Positions 28,441 through 39,900 of a stretch of 64,000 bases of DNA are shown here, one piece after another. How positions within the stretch are numbered: the stretch's first letter is position 1; every line of letters starts with the position of its first letter. The translations under genes were made by a program, and so were the position numbers. The notes under the pieces were generated by a model. The model saw only the letters and a list, made by a program, of their open reading frames with translations, was not told the DNA's origin and did not search any database. Source of the DNA: Trichosporon coremiiforme (taxonomy: Eukaryota > Basidiomycota > Tremellomycetes > Trichosporonales > Trichosporonaceae); the NCBI GenBank assembly GCA_039545355.1, contig BCJJ01000001.1, positions 2,168,570 to 2,232,569 on the forward strand, in the 5' to 3' direction.

Positions 28441-29452
28441 TTTATTGGCTCGTACTGATTCGTTGGCCCGCTGCAGTCCCGGAGTAGGGCTGAAGATCAG
28501 TTAGACGTTGACGAGCTGAAGCATACACTGTCTGCCATAACTTGGAACAAGACTTTCAGAGCTCACGGGTTCGTGTTCATGACACGAGACCGGCGGGTGG
28601 GGACTGCAGTCAGCTTCGAGTACAAGATGAAGCTTGACCGACTAATGTTCCTAACGGCACAGCGCTATTGGGTAGTCAGGCCAGAAGCTTCTCGTCTCTT
28701 AACGGCTGTCATTAGCTCTGCGGCACGGCTTGCACAGCTTACGATCATCCGTTGCGTGTCCTTGGCAGTTTCGATTTGCGTCGGACTTCGGATCTGGTTT
28801 CAGCTATGTTCCTAGGAATCCCAGCCTACCTGCACAAGTCCGAGTACACTACTATGAGTTTGGGATATGATGTTGTTGTCTCAGCTTGAACCGCCTATAG
28901 CGGACTCTTAACGTGTTAGGGCTGGGGGCCGAGAAATGGGCGAAAATCCGATGATCTGCCACACGACTATCGGTCGTTTCTGACGAAGCGAAATGGGTAT
29001 CCGGCACTGGCGTCAGCTTCTGGCATAGACCTGCTCAACCTACAGATGCGGTGCAGGCAGTTTACTCAATAGCCTTTGTTTCATTGCTGGTGAAGTCCAA
29101 CTTAATCTGTGACAAGGTCACGTGGCGCACGGTCTCCTGGCTGTGTAGTGGCCACATGAGAAAGGATATATTGGGATGCTGCTCTCAGTTCATAGCTGCT
29201 TGCGCGAACTGACCATGGCGTTTCTACGATGACTTATGCTTTATGGGTATTGTCTCTGCGATCAGCTGTGCTCACTACCTGCAAGCCTTACGTTCCACTT
29301 GAAGTGCAAAGGATCCAACCACGTGCGGAAGAAGACGTGCGCTTCCGGGCTTCTGGAGGCGTCTGAGGCGGATATGCAGCGTGGTGAAGAGGACGTAAGG
29401 TCGTGATTAGAGTCGGTTGCTCGAAGTCAGCTCTGTAAATTTACATGAGCTC
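28441..29452 (-). other. Degenerate continuation of the array, no gene
   Basis: Regular spacing fades, but intron-like modules persist on the minus strand. One at 28706-28742 is 37 nt (GTAAGCT to GAGCTAATGACAG). One at about 29420-29454 starts GTGAGCTCATG, just 12 nt past a TAG that could end the adjacent gene. I see no coding frame with normal codon use. Confidence 0.45.
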
Positions 29453-29584
29453 ACAATGATGGCAGGCCTACTTCTTCTTCCCCTTCCCCTTCTTGTTCTT
29501 GCCTTTCCTGATCTTGTTGGCCATATCCTTTGTCGCAGTCTGGTCTTCGGGAGCCGAATGTTAGCTGTAACCCTCGAATAGTAG

Positions 29585-30889
29585 TTAGCTCATCAGGCTC
29601 CTCAGACTCCTCAACAATGATAGGAAGGGCGTCACACTGGAACTCGGGGCCTCGAGCCCGCCGTGTTCGCAGGGCCGCACGTAGAGCTGATTCTGCTCGC
29701 AAGACTGCCAAGGTCCGGGACTGCCCTCGTTGAACCACCAAGCGAGGGTGGCCAGCGTGATGTTGAGGAGTGTGAAGCCCCAGGGATGGGGCGACGTGTT
29801 GGCGTGTGCGGGGTCGTCGTGCTGAACATTGCTGATGCGGATGGTCGGGATGGGCTGCTTGATCGAGGACTCCTCAAAGTTGACACAAAGGTACTCAGAC
29901 TGTCGGAGGATAAGGGCGGCGCGAGAGTGAGTTCTCCACGCGACAGCCGCAGAGTTGAGAATCTCGCTAAGGAGGAGGCTCAGATCCATTTCCTCCATTT
30001 CGTCGAGGACGGGGAGTTTGGCGCAGAAGTTGATCACGTCGGGCTTGGCGGGATCAAGGAAGACGGAGATGCAGAGTCGCTCTCCAGACTGGCCGTTGGT
30101 GGCGATGAACTCGCCATCAACGGTGTCCAGGACCGAGAACGCTTCCTCGCTCATGGTGCGTGGGCCAAGGATGCGACTGTGACCGAGAAACATGTGGGCA
30201 TAGGTGAAGCACCAGTCGATGGGCCAGATCGTCTCGTCCCAGCGGAGCACCATCTGCGTCCTGAGGTCGGGGGCGCCCGCCTGGAAACGCTCAGCCAACG
30301 TCTCGGTGGCGTCCATCATGGAGTCGTAGAACTGGTGGGAGACGTGGAAGATGAATTCGCCCCGGGACATGTGGTGTGTGGTTCGGCGGTCTGGGAGATG
30401 CTGGCGGGCTCCGGCAGGGATGTCGGCCATCTTCCAGCCAGGCGCGTTCTCGCGGGCCAGGAAGGTGGGTTCGAGGCGGATGATCTTGAGATCGCGGTTA
30501 CCACCGTACTTGTTGAAGTCGTGCGACTCGAGAAGCTTCAAGGCGGGAGTCTTCTCACCTTGGAGAATGCCCGGGATCGCCCAATGCCGTTGGCGGAGCT
30601 CCAGCATCGTCTGATGTTAGCTTTTCATCAGCGGCCACATGCAGCTCACCGTGACACCTCTGTCAAGAGGTTGATTCGAGACTGGCTCTTGGAATGGTGG
30701 ACCGTCGAGTGTTGAGTAACGAGGACCGACGGGGCCGGCAGTAGGGATACGATAGTGTCGTGGCAGTGAGGTCAGAAGAAGAATATGACGGGGCAGTCCT
30801 TGTGACGATAGAAGGGGGTTGTTGAGTGATAATGTGCTTTGAATGTCGATTGTGAGAATGAGAAACAACGAGATGATGCTCAACCGCAT
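29585..30889 (-). CDS. Unrecognised protein with N-terminal hydrophobic segment, about 421 aa
   Basis: Exons on the minus strand are 30889-30650 and 30610-29585, separated by a 39-nt intron (GTGAGCT to AGCTAACATCAG). The ATG at 30889 gives a hydrophobic start (MRLSIISLFLILTIDIQS) that could be a signal peptide or anchor. The body is well structured with no low complexity: FIFHVSHQFYDSMMDATETL, MVLRWDETIWPIDWCFTYAH, and LCISVFLDPAKPDVINFCAK. I do not recognise the family. The 3' end is uncertain. The open frame stops at 29585, but other frames just beyond encode an acidic stretch (IIVEESEEPDE) and then a Lys-rich end (GKNKKGKGKKK, TAG at 29467-29469), suggesting a missed 3' intron or a frameshift. 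The gene is transcribed straight into the splice-signal array. Confidence 0.65.
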
Positions 30890-31475
30890 ACGGGAGAATG
30901 AAGGTGCCGACACGTTGACGTGTCGATCCTGTGAGGGGTTGGCGAGGATGGTGCGAAAGGTCGCGCGAGAGACTGGCACTCAGAGCCCCCAACGCTCAAC
31001 GGCCGCCTGCTAACACCGCAATCTGGCACCCTCGCTCCTCTCAGAGGACATGCTACACGTCAGTTAGCAACGAACTCGCGAGACCGCTCTCGAACGCTCC
31101 TTTAGGCATCGATTAGTAAGGCAGGCTGCCTGAGGAGGCTAGGTGTCGGTTGGAGACGGTCGCACCCTCGCTCGTGTTCGTGGACTGCAGCGCTCGATCC
31201 TCCTTGGCACACAGCTCCGTTGCTCCCTATCGGAGCCACTACGGCCACGATTCCAGCCGACCTGGGGGCCTGCGCTTGCATCTCGGAGTGCGCTCTATCA
31301 AGCTTCGTCACATCTTACTACAACTGGGGACTTGGGCCGTCTACCCCTCAGCCCTCGCAGCCTCCCTGCCTCGTCGGCAGGCCGCAGCACACAACCGTCT
31401 GTTGGTCTACCTATTTTCAGCACCCGCATTGTTCCGGCCGGAGGGTGCAAGGGGTGCGGAGGTGTGTCGCTGCCT
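30890..31475. other. Intergenic region between two minus-strand genes
   Basis: Promoter region of the unrecognised gene and 3' end of the alpha/beta hydrolase. A plus-strand frame at 31143-31820 runs antisense into the hydrolase and looks like a shadow. No other feature seen. Confidence 0.45.
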
Positions 31476-33487
31476 CTAGAGCTTGGCCTTGGGGATGCCC
31501 TCCTTGCTGGCGGTCCAGCGCCAAACTGCGTCCGCTGTCCAGCGCACCATATCAGGCGAGATCTTGTGTCCAGCACTCTCATCAACCTTCCACTCGACAT
31601 CTGCCTCTTCACTGATCTTCGCGATGATCGGCTCGGCTCTCTCAATCGGCATCGACACATCCTTCCCGCCGCTGAGGATGAGGATCTTCTTCCCCTTGTA
31701 AGCACCAGGCGGCGGCACGCCCATCATGTAGTGCCGCACGCCGTCGGGGTAGATCAGTTCCTCGGACGAAACCCCGTACTGCGTCGCTCGTTCCTCGAGG
31801 TTCACGCCCAGCACCTCTGACGGTATCGAGATGATCGGAATACCGAAACGGACGCTCGGGTCGTGACGCAGCAGACGCCAGACGGCGTGTCCTCCCATGC
31901 TGACGCCAGCCGGCACGAACTCGTCAATTGTTCGCTCGCCCTTAGGGAACAGGTACGACGGCAGGAACTCCATGATGAACTTCTGGTCCTGCGCGCCCGC
32001 GTACACCGTCGCGGCCATATCCATCAAATGCGTCGGGTTCTTATCATAGGAGAGGTTCGTGTCGCGGAAACGCGTCCTCGCTCCATGGTTGCGGTGGTCC
32101 TGAAGTCAGCGATCGCGTTCTGGAATTTGATTCGTGAAGGAAGCAGGAGTAAGCTACCAGATGCTTCGGACTCAAGCTCACACCAGGCGTTGTGCGTAAT
32201 CGCCACACCGCCATGATGGCTATGCTGCCCAGATGTTTCAAGCTCCAGCTGACTCCAGTGGTGTGTGTGTTAGGACCCAGGAGACAGCCCTGTCACATAT
32301 CTTCCAGCCCATGAGCAGGTCCGGTCGAGACGTTCCTCCAGAGACAGCAGCTCGGTAGCTTCCTCCACGACTTGGCAAAGCTGACCCCGACAGTGCAGTC
32401 ATCGGCTCTGCCTTCTCAAGCCTCATGGAACGGTGAGCTTCCAGCGTTTTCTGCTCAAGCTCACATCCAGCCACACATCGATCTCCCGCCTGTAACTGCG
32501 GCATGCGACAGCGTAAGGCTGTCTCCATCTCTAAACTGAGACGGTGGAAACACGATTGTGAGCTTGTCTGATCTTCAGGACCTAGCTGATAGCAGCCGCC
32601 AGCAATTGAACACCACTTGGTGGTCGCGAACCCGAGACGGAACAAGGATGCACCGTCTGCAGTGCGAGTTCCAGGTAGCTGTTGCCCCAGTCGTGAAGCT
32701 GATGCCAGCCCCTCAACCGACGAAGCACGAAGACAAACACCGCTGTGTCACGGTACGCCGAGTTCCATTGTCCTGGGACAATGGGCCACCCATCCGTATG
32801 GGTAAGCTCATTAACTGGTTTACCTGAGCTTACGCCAGTCATCGGGGGCGGTCATTCATAGAGACGTGGTGGGCAATGCTTGGGCCAGCTCAGCTGTCGT
32901 CCTCATAAAGGGAGCTCCGCTGTGTGAACTGAGCTAACTGCAGACGTTCGAATCTCCCGCGGACCCTCACGTGAGATGATGAGCTTGAACACATACTTGA
33001 GGAAGCTGATCACAGAAACGACCAGTCCCGGCCTTCAATCCGGAGCCAAAGCGTATATCTGACCACGGAAGGGACGGAGACGGGGAAGACGTTCACTCAC
33101 CAAAGTCACGACGATCACGTCGCGCACCCGCTCTCGTCTGCTTTCGGCCTGCAGCCGGTCCAGCTCGCCGAGAATGCCGGACGCCATCGTGCCCATCATC
33201 TTCGCAGAGTGACATCGCCCATGCGAGAGGATCTGCCGTTAGCCAATACTGGTGGAGGATAGCAAGCGACAGGGCAACCGGGGGTGCGGGGCACTGATAG
33301 GGAAGTGGGCACTCACGACGGCGCAAATGGGAAGCTTGCTCTTCTTGATCTCGTCGAGACCGTATACGTCCACATCGAGATCGACGAGGGTGACTGTCTT
33401 CTTGCTGCGCGGCTTGTGGTCGAGGATGAGGCTGGGGAAGTCGAACCGGTGCTCGTCGCCCGCCATGGAGATGCCTTTCGGAGCCAT
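31476..33487 (-). CDS. Alpha/beta hydrolase, 308 aa, with a 1-kb intron
   Basis: Exons on the minus strand are 33487-33317, 33232-33101 and 32099-31476; total length is an exact codon multiple. The fold starts with VTLVDLDVDVYGL and an oxyanion-type loop ILSHGRCHS. VVTLDHRNHGARTRF (conserved DHRNHG) spans the second splice junction. The nucleophile elbow is GVSMGGHAV (Ser168). The likely acid and base are Asp248 (LSGGKDVSM) and His279 (DESAGHKIS). This fits small fungal serine hydrolases of unknown substrate, usually cytosolic; no signal peptide is seen. Intron 1 is 84 nt, but intron 2 (32100-33100) is 1,001 bp, far longer than any other intron here, and carries intron-like modules on the opposite strand. 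The gene is divergent from the Ysc84-family gene. Confidence 0.88.
32100..33100 (+). repeat. Intron-like modules antisense inside the hydrolase intron
   Basis: Within intron 2 of the minus-strand hydrolase, the plus strand shows complete intron-like units. 32558-32595 is 38 nt, GTGAGCTTG to AGCTGATAGCAG. A branch/acceptor CTAACTGCAG ends at 32943, followed 27 nt later by a donor at 32971 whose unit ends GCTGATCACAG at 33015. A 9-bp inverted repeat GTAAGCTCA/TGAGCTTAC lies at about 32802-32833. Modules on this strand cannot be spliced from the host transcript. Confidence 0.5.
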
Positions 33488-34139
33488 TGTGCCTAGGGAG
33501 TGTAGGGGTCGGATCGCTTCAGTCGTGGGCGTCGCTCAGTGCAGTTGGAACAGGAGACAGGAGATCCTGTAGATAAGAGTGGGGAAGGTGCAAGTTTCAG
33601 GCGCGTCGTGCCCATCAAGCGAAGGGTGCATCGGCATCAACCGCCGGCTAATGGCCGGGATGTTGCCGGCCGCTCGGCCTTTTCCGTCCCCCTCCACCCG
33701 AGCGGCCACTGACGACATGTGAGACCTTGACTGCGGGGCGATCAGCGCTGATATCATCGATAACGACGTTCTGGAGCGGGCAGAAGACGGTGTGACTTGC
33801 GCAGTCATGGACGCGTCAGAGGCTGCCAAGAGTGTACGCGGCGGCCGCGCCCGTCGTTGTCGGGTGTCGGGCGGAGCGGCACAGTGAGCCCAACATTGAC
33901 GATTCACCACGCCCTATGACATTCCGGCGGCTGCGATCGACGACGTCATTGGCAGATCTTGTGCTCCCAGCGTCGCTACCTTTACGGCGACCCGTCCATC
34001 GTCATGAATAAAGAGCATGAATGTTGCCTAGGCTGCTGGCGTCCTTATCACTGATCCCCCGCAGATTCCCACTATCCCTCCAACTTTCACTTTCCCTCTT
34101 TGGACTTTTAGAACTCTCATCCGAGCAACAACAACGATA
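33488..34139. other. Divergent promoter between the hydrolase and the Ysc84-family gene
   Basis: About 650 bp. It contains GC-rich CCGGC-type short palindromes near 33,640-33,690 and a C/A/T-rich leader just before 34,140. No ORF is supported. Confidence 0.5.
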
Positions 34140-35659
34140 ATGGGCTTCGGACTTGGGCGGAAAGACGAAGCGGCCTCAGCCCCAGCGACGCCGCATGGGC
34201 ACGAGTCGAAGTGGACGAAGCGCGCAATGGGCCTCAGCGACAAGCTCGGCGGGGCCGTGAACAGCTACGGGCAGAAGTGGGGGATTGAGGCGTTCTGGCC
34301 GACGTCGGGCGACTTCCCCGCCGAGATGGAGAAGGCGGCCAAGATCCTGCGCTCGTTCACTATCGACGCGCCTGCCGCCGATGCAGGCCACCACCACGCG
34401 CACAAGTATGCCAAGATCCCGCCCAGTGTCGTGCGTGATGCGAAGGGTATTGCGATTTACACCTGCGTCCGGGCCGGCGTTGCGCCGTGGGGCGGGGCGG
34501 GCGGGAGTGGACTCGTCGTCGCACGCTTGCCTGATGGATGTGAGTGAACAGCTTGGTGTTCCTCTTGGAAACTAACAGGCAGCCTGGAGTGCTCCAGCCG
34601 CCATCATGCCGACCTCGATGACAGCGGGCGTAAGTTTCGACCGCACTCATGTTCGCAAACTGACTCCAGCTCCAAATCGGTCTGGACGTGTACGACGCCG
34701 TGCTCATCATCCGCACGGAAGAGGCTCTGCGCCAGTTCGGCAGCCACCGCTTTTCGCTGGGCGCCGATGTCTCGGTCGCGGCTGGACCAAGGGGCGCAGG
34801 ACAGGGCGCCGAGGGCAACTTTGGCGGGAAAAAGGAGCGCGACCCCGACGGCAAGGTCGACAAGCACGTACAGGTGTACTCGTACATGCGCTCGAAGGGG
34901 GTGTACGCCGGCATCGAGGTCGTGGGTACCGCGTTTATCTCAAGGGCCGACGAGAACGAGGCCATGTATCACCAGCCCGGCATCAAGCCAGCCGACATTG
35001 TAAGCATTAAGGTCGCGCGTCCCACCTGCGATCGCATACCTTCTCGAATGCCGCGGCAGTGTCGAAGCGAACAGGTAGCGACCATGCACCCGTCGAGCAT
35101 CCATTCCACAGCTTACTGTTTGTTGAAAGCCAGCTAACCCCAGCTCTCGGGCAGAGTGCCCTCCCCGCCCGCAGCGAGGGATTTGAACCTCGCCCTCCAG
35201 GCAGCCGAGACAGGCTACGCCCAAGCGCCCGGTTTCGCGCAGTACGGGCCCAACGACACAGCGGCCACCGTTAGTGGCGGTGCGCCGCCGCTGCCACCCC
35301 GGCAAGTGGAGCAGTTCACAAAGCCGAGCGCGACGGACTACCCGGCCGACTCGAAGGGCCATTCTGCTGCTGGGAGTGCTCCTAGCGGCGGAGGGTTCGC
35401 TGGCGCCGCGGCGGCGTACAATTCCGGAGCGTTCGATCATGGCGATAAGAAGATTGGGGCGTACGAGCAGGACACGGGGGCGTATGGACAGAGTAGCCAG
35501 CCTCACCAGCCGCAGAGCGGTTTCGCTCCCCCGGGCGGCTTTGCGCCGCCCTCTGGTCCTCCTCCGACCCGCTTCGATGCGCCCACAGGTGCCCCCTCGA
35601 CGTCTGGGTCGAGCGCTCCGCCCCCGCCCTCAGGCCCTCCTCCCGCCTACCACGAGTAG
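34140..35659 (+). CDS. Ysc84/SH3YL1-family lipid-binding protein, 430 aa
   Basis: Exons are 34140-34539, 34583-34629, 34670-34999 and 35144-35659. The Ysc84 (DUF500) domain covers about residues 80-260: IPPSVVRDAKGIAIYTCVRAG, GGSGLVVARLPDGSWSAPAAI, LQIGLDVYDAVLIIRTEEAL, FSLGADVSVAAGPRGAG, and VQVYSYMRSKGVYAGIEVVG. Family members bind phosphoinositides and actin and act in endocytosis. The yeast protein carries an SH3 domain. Here the C-terminal 170 residues are instead Pro/Gly/Ser/Gln-rich and disordered with PPPSGPPPAYHE at the end, so partner binding would differ. Introns 1 and 2 are 43 and 40 nt; intron 3 (144 nt) contains an array-like core in antisense (AGCTTACTG near 35,110). The gene converges on the pirin gene, with only 75 bp between stops. 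Confidence 0.9.
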
Positions 35660-35734
35660 ACCCTGTATTCTTTCCAGTCCTCGCTATCTCTCGCATCGTC
35701 TCTATGTATCTATGATCAAATCTATGCAAGTTTT

Positions 35735-36901
35735 CTATTCATCGTCGCTGTCGTCGCCGCGCCGTCCTTTCTTTCCCTTCTTCCCCTTGCCTGCCTTGCC
35801 TCCCCTTCCCCTCCCTCCGCCGGCCGAGACAGCCTGGCCAGTTTTGCTCCGCCACCCAAGCGCTTTCTCGAATCCGTTCCGCCCGTCGCGGAAGTCGGCG
35901 AGCGCCTTGCCTGCCGCATCGCGCGAGGTTACGGCGAAGGGACCCTGCATCACGAGGTCCTGCTGCAGGGGCGGAGATGCGCCGAGCAGCACTCTGGCTC
36001 CCTTCCCGCTAGCTTCGAGGTGGACGCCACTCTCGCCCTCAGAGGTGGAGAGCACAGCGCACTCCTGCGGCTTGACCTTCTTCCCTCCGATCGTGACTGT
36101 GCCCTCGGTAGCGTACACGAAGCAGGTCCATGTCGGGGGCACGTCGATGAACGTCTCGCCCTTAAGCGTGACGTCGAGGAGGAGGATCTCATTGACCGTA
36201 TCCCGCACCGCGCCCTTGGTCTCGCCGACCTCGCCGGCGATGACCCTGGCAGTGCCGACTTCCTCACCCGATGAAGAGCTAAGGGTGACCGAAGGGATCT
36301 GGGCGGCCTTGCGATCGACATATCGCGGCTTCATCATCTTGCGCGGTGCGGGCAGGTCGATCCACAACTGCAGTGCCCGCGCGGCACCAACGGGCATTTC
36401 AGAGTGTACCAGTCCTCGGCCGGCAATCATCCACTGCAGGTCGCCCTGGCCCAGTGTTCCGGCGTGGCCGAGGTGGTCTTCGTGCGTGACTTGTCTGCAA
36501 GCGAGCGTCAGTGAGCGTTCCCCGCTAGAAAGCGTTCTTCCCGGATATGCTCTCTATGCTCGAGGAGAGCTGTATGTTATCACTTACCCGTCCAGAACCA
36601 TCGTCACCGTTGCCATACCCCGGTGCGGGTGGTCGGGGAATCCCTGGCCCGGCTCAATGTCGCAGTAGTCGAGGATAAGGAAGGGACTCAGGTTCCACAA
36701 AGAAGGAAGACCGATCGAGCGCGAGACGCGCGCTCCGGCGCCTTCGGGAGTCATGAAGCCTGGCTGGACGCGGGTGACGGAGCGCGACTTCTTCCCGCCC
36801 TCATTGGGTGCCGAGGTTGCTGAAGTGTCGGTCACAGGCTTCTCTTGCGGGGCCGGCGTCAGCGGCTCGATGGCCATGTCCATGTCGAGATCGTCTGCCA
36901 T
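35735..36901 (-). CDS. Pirin, cupin-family protein, 357 aa
   Basis: Exons on the minus strand are 36901-36588 and 36494-35735 with a 93-nt intron. The start is the ATG at 36901. The pirin core begins at about residue 40: FMTPEGAGARVSRSIG, FLILDYCDIEPGQGFPDHPHRG, VTHEDHLGHAGTLGQGDLQWM and GRGLVHSEMP. The four expected metal ligands are present: His91, His93, His135 and Glu137. The C-terminal cupin half contains TWTCFVYATEGTVTIGG and GPFAVTSRDAAGKALADFRDG. Pirins bind iron; some act as transcription co-regulators and some as quercetin dioxygenases, and sequence alone does not tell which. Two additions are unusual. One is a disordered 35-residue N terminus. The other is a C-terminal tail of Gly/Arg/Lys repeats ending in DDSDDE, resembling a nucleic-acid-binding or nuclear-targeting tail. 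Confidence 0.93.
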
Positions 36902-39900
36902 TGTCACTAGTTTCCACGATCTGCTGTTCTCTCGGGTCTGTCGATGCTGAAGTGGATTGGTCCGAGATGTGTCGGTGTTCTTGTCTGTCAGTAAGAGTGA
37001 GTGTGCGAAAGGTAAGCTGCCATCTCTACGTCATGACATCTTTGTGGACTGGTCGAAAACAAGAGGTCGCTCCGCACTCATCTGAGGGAAGGCTTAAGTA
37101 ATCCGTCGGACATCTGGGACACTCCGTCGCCGAGCTCAGGTTACATAACCTTTCCCCACACTCCTGCCAGATTACCCCACACCAACAACAACTTCACTTC
37201 CTCTTCAAGCAACAACGATTCCAGCCATCCAAACGTTAATACGAGATACCCAGATCAAGCAGTTTAATCAGTAGATAAGTCCGTCTGATATCCCCGGAAT
37301 CACGGACACGGCTGAACTCGTCCAACGCGGACCATGCGGTGAACGGAACACGGATATGGATATGGATACCGGAGCTTGCGAAGCTTGCCGCCAAGCATGC
37401 CGCGGAGAGGAGGTACAGAGAGGTACGCGCCGATCGATCATTGACACGGCGCAAAACCCAGCCTTGGCCAGCCCCTAGTTCCGAGCTTTCCAAGACAAGG
37501 TCTGCGCGTCTGCGGCATCTGGCCGTCTGCGTACACTGCATGCGTCGCCACGGCGCAACCAGCGTTCTTTAAGCTCTGCGCTGACTTTTGTGTCAAGTGT
37601 CAGGTGCATCAAGCTCCGGGATGCCGTTGTGTAGCGAGCGTCAGGTGCTGATCGTGTGGTCAGGTGCTTTTGCGTTCAGATCTGGGGCCGTGCAGGCAAC
37701 GCATGAGTCAACCTCTCGTCAGCTCGAGCCCATCCGTTGCCGCAAAGCCAGATCGGAGTCATCTGCCTGCCCGTTCATTAATCAACGAGCATACCGCGGA
37801 CAAGCCAGAATGTCAGTCAGGCCCAAGGCCCAACTTGTGTCAGCTGGATCGGGGCTGGCCAACTTGTTCCAGACCCGATCTCGACTTGTGACCTTGCAGA
37901 GTTATCGTTGTGGGAATCATGGACCCACCATCAGTTACTCAGTTGACCTGTTCGTCCTCATGTCTCAAGCAACGCCTCCGCCTGCTCGCCTCATTAATGA
38001 ACATGCTACGCCACGCGGTCTACAAGTCATCTGCCCGTTTGCATGCCGCAGGTCGCAGAGTCGGAAGTCATCTGCCGCAACCCAGATGTACAAGTGGTCA
38101 CCTGCCGCATCCCGAGTCATCTGCACTCTTCCGCGACATTAAGCACGGGTCATGTGCCCCATCCTCCGCGGGTCCCCAGCCCGACAGACACAAGCGGAAT
38201 GCACCCATCCCTCTCCCTCTTCCGCGTCAAGCTCGAATAAGCTCGAATTCCCACAAAAGCTCCCAATTCACCAATAGTGTAGTAGTGCTCCCGCCGCTGC
38301 TATGCGTCCTGAGCACCTCCGTGCCGGAGAGTCGTAGTCGTACCCACCACACCGCGGCACACCGCTGCACACCGCTGCACACCGCATGCGGCGCGCGCCG
38401 ACACACGGATCCGGGCCCCGCGTTCTGCTCCTCTGCCTCCGCGAGCTTGCCATGTTGGTAGAACCCGCCTTTGTGGGTGATCGAGGTGCGGGTAGTGGTA
38501 CTGTGGGGAAGTCAGACAGGGCCAGGGGTGAAGACGGCATGCTGACTCAGCTTCGTCAGCTTCGTCAGCTCCGTCAGCTCCTTGTCAGCAGACATCGAGA
38601 TTGCCTGAGGTGGTAAGAAGAGGGGGAAGCGAGCTGATCGACGCCGCGTTGCATGTTCGCTTCCGCCGAGGTTTGGATGTCTGCCCCCCATATTCCCGGT
38701 CCACCAATTGCCTCCACTTGGGATTTCTCCTATCTGGGCCATAGCCTAAACTTGCGAAGCTTGGCACTTTCAGTTGGGCATTCTGGTGTACCTGGTGACA
38801 TCCACGTAGTCCAGCCAGCACAGCCAGCACAGTTAGCACAGTTAGCAACAGCGGTGCGCCCGGGCAAACATAGAGTACGCCGGGTGCACACAAAGCAAAT
38901 GGCGGGTTCCTTGGTCCCTCAATCTCTCTCCAAGCCCGTAGCTCGGTCAGAACGAGGTCAGATGACCGCACGATGCCTCCGCACGTACTTCTGATTCGGC
39001 AATGGGGGGAGCTATTTGTGTGCTCTGTGCCTCGAGCCTCTGTACCTCTTGTTCTGTGCCAGCTGTGCTCTCACGCGACCGCGTCATTCGTCTCAATGTC
39101 GAGGAGGGGCGGGGAGGTCTCTCGGTAGAGCTGTGCAAGTAGTGGTCTGGCCAGCCCACCCAACTCAGCCACATAGGTTCTGGGGGAGTTGGAACGTTCA
39201 GGCAAAGAGGACAAAGAACCTCACATGGGTCATACATTGGGTGAATCAGTGAATACACCAACTAAGGGTGTCGATCTACACCTGGGCCCCATGGTCTTGG
39301 CGTGGCGTGCTTGCCCCGGTGTGCCGATGCAGATAGGAGAAATGGTGGAAGCGCCGAGTTGTGCCGCAGTACTCTCCACACAGGACACAGGCAGTGTGGC
39401 CGTTCAGCCGTGCCGAGCCGCCGAGAACTAACTCGAGGGAATAGAGTCACCCCGCCCCGCCTCCGCCTAGAAGAACAAAACGATTGGATATCGTCTCGGT
39501 GAACAGGAGGCACCCTCGGCTTTCCAACGTGCGACGAGGGTGGGGGTGGGGGGGTTGATCTCCATGCCTCCAGTCCCCCCTTGTGCACGGACTGATCCGT
39601 AGCAGACATGCGAGCAGGATAGCGGACAAGAACACCGCGAACACTGGAGGGGGCGCTCAAGTTCCAGGAGAGTGGACCACCGATACGACCGTCAGAGTGC
39701 GGGGCCACAGTCCTGCGGCCATGTCAGCGGACGCGTCTCCGCGGAGACCCACCGGGCCATGGGCGCCCACTCTCGTCCCAGACTTCACTCATCCCAGACC
39801 CCGACATTGGGTGCGCCAATTCACCCGATCTTGACGATCTTGTGGTCTCCCTCGGCTCGGCCTCCCTGCTCCCTGCAGCACGCAAGATGTAGCATAGGGG

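Noticed and set aside
32940..32970. B-box-like GTTCGAATC inside the hydrolase intron
   Set aside because: The flanking 5 + 5 bases do not pair and there is no A box at the proper distance.
35165..35200. tRNA-like GGTTCAAATCC in reverse within the Ysc84-family gene
   Set aside because: It lies in exon 4 in good frame, and the stem/loop sizes do not fit a tRNA.
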